Of a stretch of DNA of 64,000 nt, positions 47,557 to 58,013 are shown in pieces. The DNA comes from Botrytis cinerea B05.10 (lineage: Eukaryota > Ascomycota > Leotiomycetes > Helotiales > Sclerotiniaceae). The notes under the pieces were generated by a model that made no database searches, was not told the DNA's origin, and saw nothing but the letters and a program-made list of their open reading frames with translations. The stretch spans positions 186,001 to 250,000 of the forward strand of contig NC_037324.1 in NCBI RefSeq assembly GCF_000143535.2. The letters run 5' to 3'. Within the stretch, counting starts at the first letter, position 1. Each line of letters starts with the position of its first letter. The position numbers were made by a program, and so were the translations under genes.

Positions 47557-50366
47557 TTAACCTCCACGTTCACCAAACTCTTTTGCCCAATCCTCAAATT
47601 CTTGCAGTCCTTGCTTACTTACACTTGGTCTAATATTGACCAAACTAGCTTGAAAGTCTTCAATTTGCATTGGTCGAATATCATCCATAGTCATTTCCAA
47701 AAGCTTTTCCCCGAGAGATCGTAGAGGACCCATGGCCGCATCTTTAGCTAACGCTGTAATATCAGAACCCGAAAACCCTATATATTGTTAGAGATATTCG
47801 ATAAAAAACTCAACAAAGCTTACCATCGGTCAATCTGACCAAGTGATCAATGTCCTCTTCTTTCAACCCGTGCTTTTGATGTCCCAGTAAAGTATGTAAT
47901 TGCTTGGCTCTAGTCTCATCCTCAGGTAAAGGAATATACTGCCTTCTCACAAATCTTCGTCTTGCAGCTTCGTCAATAGCCCAAGGCAAGTTTGTTGCAG
48001 CAAGTACCAATACTCGACTAGCATCCCCTCTTTCCTTTTCCTTGTCTGTTTGTTCCCTACCAGCTGCAGCTCTTTGTAAATCACTCCACTGAATCAGGAA
48101 TTCGGTCTTAATACGCCTTGTAGCTTCATGCTCTCCTCCAGATCGTGCAGAAAGAAGAGAGTCAATTTCATCGACGAAAATGATACTTGGTGCAAGTGCT
48201 TTGGCAAGAGAAAACAATGCTCGGACAAGTTTTTCGGACTCACCCAAGAACTTACTTGTCAAACTGCTAGCTGAGATGGAGAAGAAAGTAGACTTCGACT
48301 CGGTAGCAACCGCTCTTGCTAACATAGTCTTACCAGTACCTGGGGGACCAAATAATAGCATACCACGAGCTGGTTCGCGAAGACCCATAAACAGATCTGG
48401 TCGTAGGAATGGATAAACAACGGCTTCTTTGAGCGCATTCTTAGCAACATCCAGACCAGCGACATCATCCCAGTGTACCTCATCGCCTTGAACTACAATT
48501 TCATTGAAGATCTGTTTAGCAGCCCCTTCATCAACCCCTTTCGGCAAATTCTTCATGAGATGCTTAACCTTCTCATCCCACGCACTCTTGATCCTGTCCG
48601 TGGCAGAATCATTAGACTCTTCAGATGTTGGCGTTGTAGCATCAACAAGTATTGGCGATACCACCTGTTTTTGCTTTCTTTTAGGCCGAGTTCGCAATTC
48701 TTCATTGCTGGTATCATCATTTGCACTTTGAGACGAAGTATCATCTCCGTGTACTCGCCTAAGTTCTTTCCCTCGTGACTTTTTGTTATCATCTAAACGT
48801 CTTGGTGAGGAAGTGTTCGCAGATACAGGTTTTCTTTGTAAGCGATTTGATGACGCTGAAGGTTCAGCGTTCGAATCTAGTCTGGGAGCTGGTCTCCTGC
48901 GCTGAGGTACCGGTATGTTGTCTGGATTGCCTTTCTTGGCAATTGTATCAGGATACTCTTGAAGATACGTCGGGTATTTTAATGGTTCAAATTTACCTGG
49001 TGGTCTTGCGTGAGGTGGAGGTGGTGGAGGTCCCTTCTTAAGCTGTGCGAACGCGGTAGCAGAAGATTCGGCTGGTCGCGGTTGTGACGATGAGCCAAAA
49101 TTAGGCTCAACAGCTTGTGGTATAAGTGGAGAATCAAGTCCAATCATGTCTTTCATGGTCGCGGTGGTGAAAGAATGTCCAGCAACGGCACCTGGTTGAC
49201 CTGGATCTGTTGGGGGGAAAGGATATCCATTTGATTGACCTGTAGCTCCGACCAAATCGTTCAAGCCTGTCAATAAATCTGGCGGTGATTTCCGCGGCGG
49301 TCGTACATCTGGTACTAGAGTTCTTGTTGTGCTATCAAATCGGACTGGAGTCGGAGGCACTTGTTTTCCTTTCAATGGATCTGAAAAGCTGGGCTTGTCA
49401 CCATGTAAGTTTGTTGTGCTACTGTCAGTCTCTGGATCTTGCGAACGACCCAATTTGTCCTTATCCTTCCCCTTTCTGCCCATTGTATTCCATGCCAGGG
49501 TAGCAGCTTTATTCGTTATAGGATTCTCATCTTTCTTTCTGTTTGATCGAGAACTTTTACTCTTCTTGGAATCGCCCGATCTTAATGTTTGAAGCATTGT
49601 TCTTCCTCCCTTTTCAGGGCTAGGACTTCTTGATTCTTTCGACATTTTGTGTTGTGGTGCAGGAACTGATGGATGAGATGTTGGAGCGGAAGGCCTCGAT
49701 GATGCTGTTGGTAATGAAATTGAAGAACTTGACATACTCCTACCACCACCAACAACGGCCATCTCCGAACTATTCTTTGGGGCCATCGAAGGTCGTTGAG
49801 GTAATGGAGGCGGGGTGGGTTTCGGCAGACCATCATAATTGACCGCAGGAATTGTACCCTCCCCGATTGTATTGCCCATACTTGTTGCAGCAGGGCGTTG
49901 AGAGTCCGAGGAAGCTCGCGAAGACTTCAAAAATGACTTGAGCCTTCCACTGCCACTACCGCTGCTAGTTTCTCCCGGTGGTGTCTTTTCTCCGTTGTTC
50001 TTCTCTTCCCGCGAGGCTTTTAGCGCTTCTAACAAATCGACACGTTCTTTGCATTGCATTTCCATCGACCTCAGACTATCCTTCAAAGCCTTTTCGGTTT
50101 CTGATTTGGGAGTATAACCTGCGGGAACTCGATATGCATTGTGATAATAGATTTGATCGAGCGCCGAGCGCCATGATCGTAACGCTTCCGACTCATTACC
50201 CTAGATAAATCCAAACACATCAGTATTTCTCGTTCAGACGTCGAAGTCACGACAGAGGATGGATGTCGTTACTAACCTTCCCTTCGAAATATACCGCCGT
50301 CGAACATATCAAATAACACTCATCGTATGTCTTTTGCAGCGATGACGATTGTTTATTTCGCATCAT
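47557..50366 (-). CDS. MIT-AAA ATPase of the meiotic clade (Sap1/Yta6-like)
   Basis: Three exons: 50277..50366, 47824..50200, 47557..47777; 895 residues with matched phases. The N-terminus (residues 1-80, split by the 76-nt first intron) has the helical MIT pattern [20 protein letters not shown]...[16 protein letters not shown]. Residues about 90-520 are a disordered, Ser/Pro/Lys-rich linker. The AAA module follows: [20 protein letters not shown], Walker A GPPGTGKT near 648, Walker [12 protein letters not shown], and the second region of homology with ARRRFVRR. The C-terminal exon carries [21 protein letters not shown] and the Vps4/katanin-type C-terminal helix. Such enzymes remodel protein assemblies, for example ESCRT-III or microtubules; the substrate of this fungal branch is not established. 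Confidence 0.9.
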
Positions 50367-52927
50367 GACCGAGTTTCTCGCTCTTGCGATGGTTCATTAA
50401 AATTGACGATTGTAGAAATGGGATTAGAGAGTATTGTCTCCAGATTAATAATTGTACGGTTGTTGATTTTACGAGGTCTCGTGTGTCTCTGGTCGTTCGC
50501 AATCGATAAAGTGATATGTACGATGTCGAAGTTTAAATCATGTGTTTCCCTTTGCGGATACGGCTCGAGGCTGTGACGTAGGGAAGATGCGAATGCGTGG
50601 GATCGGATTTTCCAGACGGGTTTATTGTTGATGTGGTGCGAGTGACATGCATATGATTCTCCCATTCGAACACCACTCATCTATTCTTTCTTGCCCGAGT
50701 AATGTGGTTGACTCCAGAACGGACTCGAACAATGATGGACACATAAAGTTGAGAAATTATTCACATCTAATCGTGTTTGTTGGTTGGTGTTCTCCGACGC
50801 ATGTCAAGATTGATTCATGCCAGCATGCCAGGAAAATCCTACAGCAAAATGGCGCCAAAGCTCATGTACGAGGATCAATTTAGGGTTGCATGGAGTGGGC
50901 CACCGTTGCCGATCTTACGATATCCGACGAGAGAGGGGCATGGACGGCGCAAGAGAGATATCAGTCTCTTAGAGATCAAGGCAAGGAGGCAAGGCAAGGT
51001 TATATTTAGTTCGCAGGGGTTGTCGGCACCGATATACGATGGAACCTGGAAGGATTACGAGCATCAACAACGCGTCGACCTTACTCAAATGGGTGCATAA
51101 CACGTTACGCTAGCAAAAATCCCGTTCTCACATCGCCATCTTTATCAAGTTGGATTGTCCGGGGTGGTTTTGGCGTAAACAACGGCAGTGTGACTTTAGC
51201 CGATTGATTCTATTGAACATCTACCCAGATAAACGCCAGCGTGCATCTTCTGCTAGAAAACAGTGGCCTCTCGCAATCTGCAATGATTCGGAAGATCATC
51301 CAGAAGGCAATCGGCTTGCAGCATATTATCTACTTGAGTCCAAAGCTGCTTACATGATCTTAGTTCACCACTTCCAAGGTTGCAAAACAAATGTTCTCTC
51401 GTCGTCGCACCCGTGTCGGTACAATCCGGAGATCGTTACGAGCTATGTGCTCACTCTGACGCCACCCTCTTTGACCATGGTACCAACCTCCCTCGTAGAT
51501 GTATTTCTGAGTCTTCGCCCTCATGTTTCTCCGGAATTCTAATCAAGTCGATTGATCCACGATGAAGCTCGACGTTGGGGCGTTAAGAGGTCAGCGACCC
51601 ATTTACCCCCATGATAGTAGTGAGATCTCGATGAGACTTGGGGCCTGGGGTACAAGCTACGTACACTGTAAAGCATGCTTTAACATGTATCACAGGTCAA
51701 CCACTGCTAGATACCTGCTGTTATCAAAGCGCATTGCGTCTAGCCAGCCAATGGTATATTAGAGCCATTGATGATGCACCCTAATGGGCAGGAGAGAGTT
51801 TTTGTAAAGGTAGAAAAGACTAGAATCGTGATGCGGCTCTCTCCAGTGTATTCATAATAACAGAAGGACTTGCTCACGCCCTTCGTCTCTTTGCTCCCTT
51901 GAGTCCTTTTCGATCTGCCACGATTCGAATAACTTCGATGCAGAACAAGACTAATGTTCAACATTATAATTGACAGTATAGCTATTTGAACGGTCTTGCC
52001 TTGGATGACGGTAGGTTCAAGTCCATGAAAGGAATGAGTGTCAGTATGCTAGGTATGTGAAAAGGTTTCTGGCAAGTTCCAAGTAGTGGTAATCTCACAT
52101 TGCAGACCGTACCCTGGCAGCACCCTGGACAAAACAGTAGTTTCTTGTGTTCTGAGATATGGCAGCGCGATACGAAACTCCAAAGACAGCAGGAATGTTA
52201 AATTCAGCGCGAGCGAGAAAGACAAGTGACAAGTCAAGTCGAGTGATCAACTCAATATAATCCATCTCCCAGTCCTTAAGCTAAAAGTCCTGGCCAAACA
52301 CTCGACACCGATTAACTGCAGGATGTAACATCGCACTGCTCCATAACTGATAGTGTATGGATGCGTATATTGTGCGTTACCTTAACCAAAGTACAGCATG
52401 TATCTTCCCACATACTTGGTACGAGATCCCGAGATATCAAGTCGAGTTTGAAAGTCTACCATCGCGAGAAGTTGAGCATCTAGAAAATGTCAGAAACTGT
52501 AGGACCGGCATCAGAATTGATACAAAGTTAAGTGGGCAAGATCGATGTCTCTAAATTGAGATATTTCTTATTCATTTCTTCTTCATCTTCTTCATTAAAC
52601 TTGCTTTTTCTTCTTCTCCTAAGATGCGTGGTTCGAAGATCGTGGAGATTCGATTTCAACCTTGAATTTCTGTGACGGGAAGGTGCATCTCCTCGTTTGA
52701 AGTTTATTTGGTACTTGACACTGCACCACCTCACTTTTATTTTCATCACATTCCAATCAAACGTCCAGTTTATGTTTCACTTGATTGTCCAGGTTCTGCT
52801 TTTGAACATGAATTAAGTCGTCGTGCAGTGATTACAACTCACTGGCGCACCTATTCTCTTCTCCAACGCTTCATGCCTCGAGTCCATTCGATTCTTTTCG
52901 CAGAGTCTATTTCTTTCAACCACCACC
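50367..52927. other. 2.6-kb intergenic region
   Basis: Promoter side of both the AAA ATPase (-) and the glycosyltransferase (+). Open frames at 50777-51100 and 51150-51542 show no domain, and I see no RNA gene. The stretch 52555-52625 is rich in TTC/CTT. Confidence 0.45.
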
Positions 52928-54121
52928 ATGATACACATTCGCGCTTTTCCCTTCACTGTTCTATGCATCGGCATTCTACTCTTCATCGTCTTCCTCAATA
53001 CATCCACGCCTTCCTACTTAACCCATTACTCATCAGGCCTTCTTCAAAAATATAGACCAGTTCATGGATCCTCCGATATTTCAAACAGCACACTTGGTTT
53101 TCAAAAGATCTTTGCAGTGAGTTTACCGGAACGAAGTGATAAGAGGGATGCTCTCACTTTGATTAGTAGTTTGACAGGGTTCAAGATTGAATGGGTAGAT
53201 GGAGTGAAGGGGGAAGCGGTCTCTGATAAAGCTGTGCCGTATGGTGCTGACAGAGTGAAGTTGTGGGAGTCAAACTTGGGAAGTTGGAGGGGACATATGA
53301 ATGCTATTCGGAGGTATATCTTTATTTCATTGTCATTGATTTCTTTATATTTGGTATTCAAGCTAACGCACATTCTGCTCACCAGAATCGTCGAACAAAA
53401 TCTGACAAGCGCACTAATATTTGAAGATGACATGGACTGGGATACCCGTTTGAAGTCTCAACTCCTTACCTTCGCAGCCGGTTCTAAATTTATTCAATAT
53501 CCCTCCACTACCCCCTCAAATCTTGTTTCTCCATATGGTGATAATTGGGATTTACTCTGGCTTGGTCACTGCGGCGAAGTATTCCCCGAAACTCTCGACG
53601 AATACAAATCGCTCTCTCCCTCCTCTCCCGAAATCGCACATCTCTCTCGCAAATATATCATAACTTCCGATCCCACTGTCGTACCTCCAACTCATTTCAA
53701 AGGTTTCCAAAATGCAACTCAAAATCCCTATACTCGCTGGGTTCACATAAGTGGAGGTCCTATCTGTACCTTTGCTTATGCGTTGAGTCAACAAGGCGCA
53801 AGAAAGGTACTATGGGATTTGAGTGTGGATAAATTAGCAGGGCCGTTTGATAATGCATTGGCGGGGTTATGTAGATGGGGACGTGATTCAAAAAGATTGG
53901 GAATGAGGTGTATCAGTGTTACGCCGGGGCTATTTCAACATCACAAAGCAAGAGGTTGGATAGGGGGAGATTCGGATATTCAGAAAGTGGGCAGTGCCAA
54001 GGGAGAGGTGAGGGAGAAGGGCGTTACGGAAAATGTGGTTTGGAGTGCGAGGATGAATGTGAGGGAAATGTTGATGGGTGGAAAGATTAAGGGGCAGTGG
54101 GATGATGAAGTGGGAAAATAA
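52928..54121 (+). CDS. GT25-like glycosyltransferase, type II membrane protein
   Basis: Exons 52928..53313 and 53386..54121; 373 residues. The N-terminus has a single membrane anchor (VLCIGILLFIVFL), so the protein probably sits in the Golgi with a luminal catalytic domain. The catalytic part fits glycosyltransferase family 25: IFAVSLPERSDKRDALTLI, GCRGH-like GSWRGHMNAIR, the metal-binding EDD of LIFEDDMDWD, and WDLLWLGHCGEV. Family 25 enzymes transfer galactose or other sugars to glycans; the acceptor here is unknown. The 72-nt intron has a multiple-of-three length and no stop, so the frame stays open if it is retained; I removed it because of GTATAT, GCTAACG and CCAG and because splicing gives AIRRIVEQN, as the family needs. 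Confidence 0.85.
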   Translation: MIHIRAFPFTVLCIGILLFIVFLNTSTPSYLTHYSSGLLQKYRPVHGSSDISNSTLGFQKIFAVSLPERSDKRDALTLISSLTGFKIEWVDGVKGEAVSDKAVPYGADRVKLWESNLGSWRGHMNAIRRYIFISLSLISLYLVFKLTHILLTRIVEQNLTSALIFEDDMDWDTRLKSQLLTFAAGSKFIQYPSTTPSNLVSPYGDNWDLLWLGHCGEVFPETLDEYKSLSPSSPEIAHLSRKYIITSDPTVVPPTHFKGFQNATQNPYTRWVHISGGPICTFAYALSQQGARKVLWDLSVDKLAGPFDNALAGLCRWGRDSKRLGMRCISVTPGLFQHHKARGWIGGDSDIQKVGSAKGEVREKGVTENVVWSARMNVREMLMGGKIKGQWDDEVGK

Positions 54122-54414
54122 ATGATGAATTGAGGATGTGATGTGGAGAGACTAAAATACTTATATATGAATATAGATTGGTTGAATGGATGTATTATTT
54201 TTTGATTTTGTTTTCAAGTCTGATAATATTGATCGACGTTTATTTATATATATGTCACAAGTGAATATAAGGATGAACTTGATATATAGATGAATATTAA
54301 TACTAAAACATACAATTCAACAGTAACATATCTTTAGAAAAAACCAAAATAAAATAGACCTTATTGTAATCTGAATATCCTATATATATTCACACATTAC
54401 ATGACATACCTCCA

Positions 54415-54474
54415 ATCTCACTCATCACTCACTCATCACTCACTCACTCATCACTCACTCATTATTCACTCACC
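54415..54474. repeat. CACTCATCACT minisatellite
   Basis: Repeats of ACTCATC and ACTC units in the 3' flank of the glycosyltransferase gene. Simple sequence, not coding. Confidence 0.8.
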
Positions 54475-54660
54475 CATTCTACAAAATCACCATCCTATAT
54501 ATAAAACCAAGTAGACACTTTCTGTATATAAAACAAGTAATTAGATTAATAATATATTTTTATATTTGGTTTTTTATTAATTTTCTTCTTGTTTCGTTGT
54601 TTTATTTTGTTCTTCGGCTTATGTTCATTTCGCTTGGATTGCTTGGTTTTGGAGTTGGTA

Positions 54661-54788
54661 CTGGTATTAGTATTGGTATTAGTATTGGTATTAGTATTGG
54701 TATTAGTATTAGTATTGAGGTTGGGTTTGGATTTTGGGGTTTGGAGTTGAAATTGAAATTGAAGTTGGAGTTGGAGTTGGAGTTGGAA
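54661..54788. repeat. TTGGTATTAGTA and TTGGAG repeat block
   Basis: From 54661 a 12-base unit TTGGTATTAGTA is repeated about five times, and from 54745 TTGGAG/TTGAAA hexamers follow. The minus-strand frame through it reads alternating Asn-Thr and is a product of the repeat, not a gene. Confidence 0.85.
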
Positions 54789-54929
54789 CCCTACCACTCC
54801 CCCTTCCACCCCTTCAACTCTACTTAATCATCTTTCTCCCACTCCTCATTCTCTACTTTTTCGCCTTTTCCAGCTCCCTGAGATTCCCACTCCCTCCAGA
54901 CCAAATTCTCATGAACTAATCTTAGCAAA

Positions 54930-55409
54930 TTAAATCGCATAAAAGAAACACAGCCGGATAGAACAGCGAGCAGATCGATAGTCGCTGCGAGCAAGCGCAA
55001 GCGCAAGCTTTCTCTCCAAATTCCATCTCGCTTTTCTGATACTGAGTACAGGATCGGATAGAGATAACGCGTTAAGGTACATTGAGATTAGGAAGTAGAC
55101 GCGGGAAGATGATTGATTCGCGTGCTGCGAAATTTCCAGCATCCAGAACAGCATTTGAGTAAGATCGATGCACCAACGAGCAGTATCAAAGTATAAAGTA
55201 TGGCTGATTTCACTGTTTGCTATTATTGACAGGTATTCGATACATAATACAATATGAATGAAGAGTAAAAGTATAATAATATTCACTTCCGAAATTCTAA
55301 AAAAAAAAAAAAAGTTCTGTTTCTTTTGATTTGAAAGGATAAGAGAGGTGGAAAGAATACTTGCAATAATGGCCACAATTTTAGCAATAGTATGATCCGA
55401 AAGTTTCAT
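54930..55409 (-). CDS. small integral membrane protein, function unknown
   Basis: 159 residues without a required intron, with about four hydrophobic segments: IAKIVAIIASILSTSLIL, NIIILLLFIHIVLC, a segment around TQMLFWMLEI, and VYFLISMYLNALSL. The basic C-terminus (ARWNLERKLALALARS) would face the cytosol. A homopolymer of T on the coding strand encodes a run of five Phe after the first membrane segment; a splice there would break the frame, so I keep it as coding. The layout and several motifs (IVLxI, FWxxE) parallel the divergent gene at 56672..57205, which suggests an ancient duplicated pair. Not recognised as a named family. Confidence 0.6.
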   Translation of the reverse strand: MKLSDHTIAKIVAIIASILSTSLILSNQKKQNFFFFFRISEVNIIILLLFIHIVLCIEYLSIIANSEISHTLYFDTARWCIDLTQMLFWMLEISQHANQSSSRVYFLISMYLNALSLSDPVLSIRKARWNLERKLALALARSDYRSARCSIRLCFFYAI

Positions 55410-55800
55410 TCTGGTTTGTATGGCTTTGATGGTTTTGCTGCTGCTGCTGCTGCTGTTGGCCTCGGTGGTGCTGATGGTTCTAATGGTTATGGTGGTGAGG
55501 GGGAATGTTCGCTCTTTCCTCTTTAGCGAGTGAAAGGGGGAGAAAAATTAAGAGGAGAAAGAATGATTTGCGTTTCCTAACTTGATAGGATCGGTTCCAA
55601 GATAGGGAAGGATCTTGATTGTGTTTGTTGTTGGAGGTGATTAAGAATATTCAAAGACTTTTCGAACGGATCTATATTTCTGATTAGGTTGAATGCTTGT
55701 AGTGATTCTTTTGTATTCAAGGTGATGAGTTTTTAAGATGGTTTGGATGTTTTTTCAATTTTGAATGAATGAAATAAAATGAGATAAGTGGATAGAATAG

Positions 55801-56389
55801 TTTTGATATATGAAATCTTTTGGATACATGGGATAGTTTGAATGTATGAATTGGTTTCAATGTATGAAATTGATTGAATAAATGAGGTTATTAGAATATA
55901 TTAATTGAATTGAGTATATCAAGTAGTTTGATTGTATGAAGTGATTTGAATAAATAAAATTATTTGAATGTGTAAGATATCTTGAGTATATGAAGTTATT
56001 TGAATGTATGAAATGCCTTGAATGTCTGAGATAGTTTGAATAAATTAAACATTTGGATGTATAAGATAACTTGAGTATATGAAATGCTTTGAATGTGTGA
56101 AATACTTTGAATATATAAAATGCTTTGAATGTATGAAATAGTTTGAATAAATTAGGATATTTGAATGTTTAAGATAATTTAAATATTTAAAACATTTTGA
56201 ATATATAAAATACTTTGAATATATGAATTGGTTTGAATATTTAAAATGAATTGAAAGATTGAAACAATTTGGATATTTTAAATTATTTGAATGTACCAGA
56301 TTATTTGAATGTATGAAATAGCTTGAATATATAAAACTATGTGATGTTATGAAACCATTTGATTATATGAGATCGTTTGAATGTTCTAG
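55801..56389. repeat. 33-unit, 18-nt degenerate minisatellite
   Basis: Tandem units with consensus TTTGAATGTATGAAATAG. Counting by eye, every unit is 18 nt except one 17-nt unit near 56035-56051, although the bases have diverged considerably. It fills most of the gap between the two divergent small membrane-protein genes. On the minus strand one frame is open for about 17 successive units. Confidence 0.9.
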
Positions 56390-56616
56390 TTCAAGTTAAT
56401 GTATAGAATTGATGCGGCGGGGTTGAAATCGAGTTATTCTCGCTAAGCGTAAATGCAAAAGGGGGAGGAACAATGACCAGGGTTGTCACAAACAAATGTG
56501 TATAGTTGTTTGAATACAGGAGGAGCAATGAAGGGTAGAGAAATGAGCAGATTAATGAGCTTCAAATTCGCTCGAAGATCACCAGAACCACCAAGATCAA
56601 CGACAGCAACGACAGT

Positions 56617-56649
<33 letters not shown>

Positions 56650-56665
56650 AACAACAATAACAGCA
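56617..56665. repeat. ACA trinucleotide microsatellite
   Basis: Tandem ACA with some ATA, directly upstream of the ATG at 56672. It would encode a Thr run if translation began at 56483, but more probably lies in the leader. Confidence 0.8.
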
Positions 56666-56671
56666 ACAATC

Positions 56672-57205
56672 ATGCATCTAGCGATCGATATCGGGATCGT
56701 TCTCGCCGTCTCTCTTAGTGTTGTTTTTCTTTTGGGTCTTACTGTAAAAAGTAAATGGGATTGGTCGTCTGCCATGCAATTTGGCATACCGGTTTGTCTG
56801 GTTGGACTAAATATAGTCCTATTTATCCACCACTCGACACCTCTGGTGGATCAAATCATGACCGCCGATTTGGCATTCCTGGTCAACGGGACCTTTTTTC
56901 AAGTTGTTTTTTGGATTTCTGAATGTTGGAATTTTGAGAGTAGATCCTGGTCCTATTGGACTCTCGCGGTGGGATTTGTCAATGATACTATGGCGATAGC
57001 CAATACGGCATGCGCCGTAAAAAAAAGCGGGTGGACAAGTGGGAATAAGTTCGCCCTTTCGCTGGGCTGCGTGAATCTTAGTTTGCCGATTTTTTCGCTT
57101 GTGTATGAATTGTTCCGATCTGAGGCGTGGCCTCGCATTATGAGCCTTCGGGCAGATAAGAAGAAGAAGAAGCATGCGAGAAAACCATCAACCGGATCTC
57201 CGTGA
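56672..57205 (+). CDS. small integral membrane protein, function unknown
   Basis: 177 residues from MHLAIDIG, single exon. Hydrophobic segments: IVLAVSLSVVFLLGL, FGIPVCLVGLNIVLFI, LAFLVNGTFFQVVFWI, YWTLAVGFVNDTMAIA, and FALSLGCVNLSLPIFSLV. A Lys-rich tail (KKKKKHARK) is likely cytosolic. The open frame extends upstream to an ATG at 56483, but that stretch consists largely of repeat-encoded Thr and Ser and is absent from the minus-strand relative, so I start at 56672. The positions of the second and third membrane segments and of the FWI-E motif match the divergent protein at 54930..55409. No known family recognised; four- to five-pass topology only. Confidence 0.65.
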   Translation: MHLAIDIGIVLAVSLSVVFLLGLTVKSKWDWSSAMQFGIPVCLVGLNIVLFIHHSTPLVDQIMTADLAFLVNGTFFQVVFWISECWNFESRSWSYWTLAVGFVNDTMAIANTACAVKKSGWTSGNKFALSLGCVNLSLPIFSLVYELFRSEAWPRIMSLRADKKKKKHARKPSTGSP

Positions 57206-58013
57206 TGGGTGAAGGGATGAGAAGGGGGTGGAGGTGATGGAACCGAAGAACGACGACGAAATATTGTTAATACGCTCGTCGTCTGGAAGGTTTCTAACCA
57301 GTCCCACAGTATTAGTAGGGTTTCTTCCGAACTGCTGTGGGTGTGTCTGGGGTGGACCGACCGGGCACGAGTAGCCCAAGAAGAGTTTGGCCTTCGCGTG
57401 GCCTTGGGCGTCAGTATTCGAGGACGGATATATCCAAATCTACATCCAAACCAACCTCGAAGAAGCTAATAAACTCAACAAACCAACAAACCAACAAACC
57501 AACTACAACAAATCAAACATCGTATTATCGTATCGTATCGCAAGGAAAAAGTCACACATGTGTGAGCACTGTCTTGAATTCCAGTCAAGGAAGAATCTCG
57601 TGTTATTCTTAAGTCGAAACTGCGCAATGTTATAAAGCCACTCGGATATTTGGAAATTTCGAAACTTTGAAAGCATTCCAAACTTTCAGATTTGATTCGC
57701 AATCTGGCGGGACAGCATCAGACTTGGTCTCAGCACATTCAAGTCAGAGCAAGGTTAGGGACATACAAAGAGGGACGAGTAACATGAGTATGCATAGGAA
57801 ATTGTACAGATAAAATGGGTGTGCAGTATCGGACGCCCATCGGAGCACGATCAAGATTGTGGGGAGACTAGATGTGGCACTAAACCTAGCCTCGGGTAAA
57901 TTGACGATCAAATATAAAGCAAAATTCTCCACACACAGAGGAAAGCATACGACACACTTTTTTTCTTCTAAGAAAAATCTATTCTTTCCAAAGTCCGCAT
58001 CACGATCATACAG
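57206..58013. other. intergenic
   Basis: No gene recognised. A short run of AACAAACC units at 57475-57505 and otherwise unique sequence. Confidence 0.5.

Noticed and set aside
50777..51542. Plus-strand frames of 107 and 130 codons
   Set aside because: No family, no start context and no linking intron; typical chance frames in a long intergenic region.
54546..54809. Asn-Thr repeat frame on the minus strand
   Set aside because: Wholly produced by the TTGGTATTAGTA repeat.
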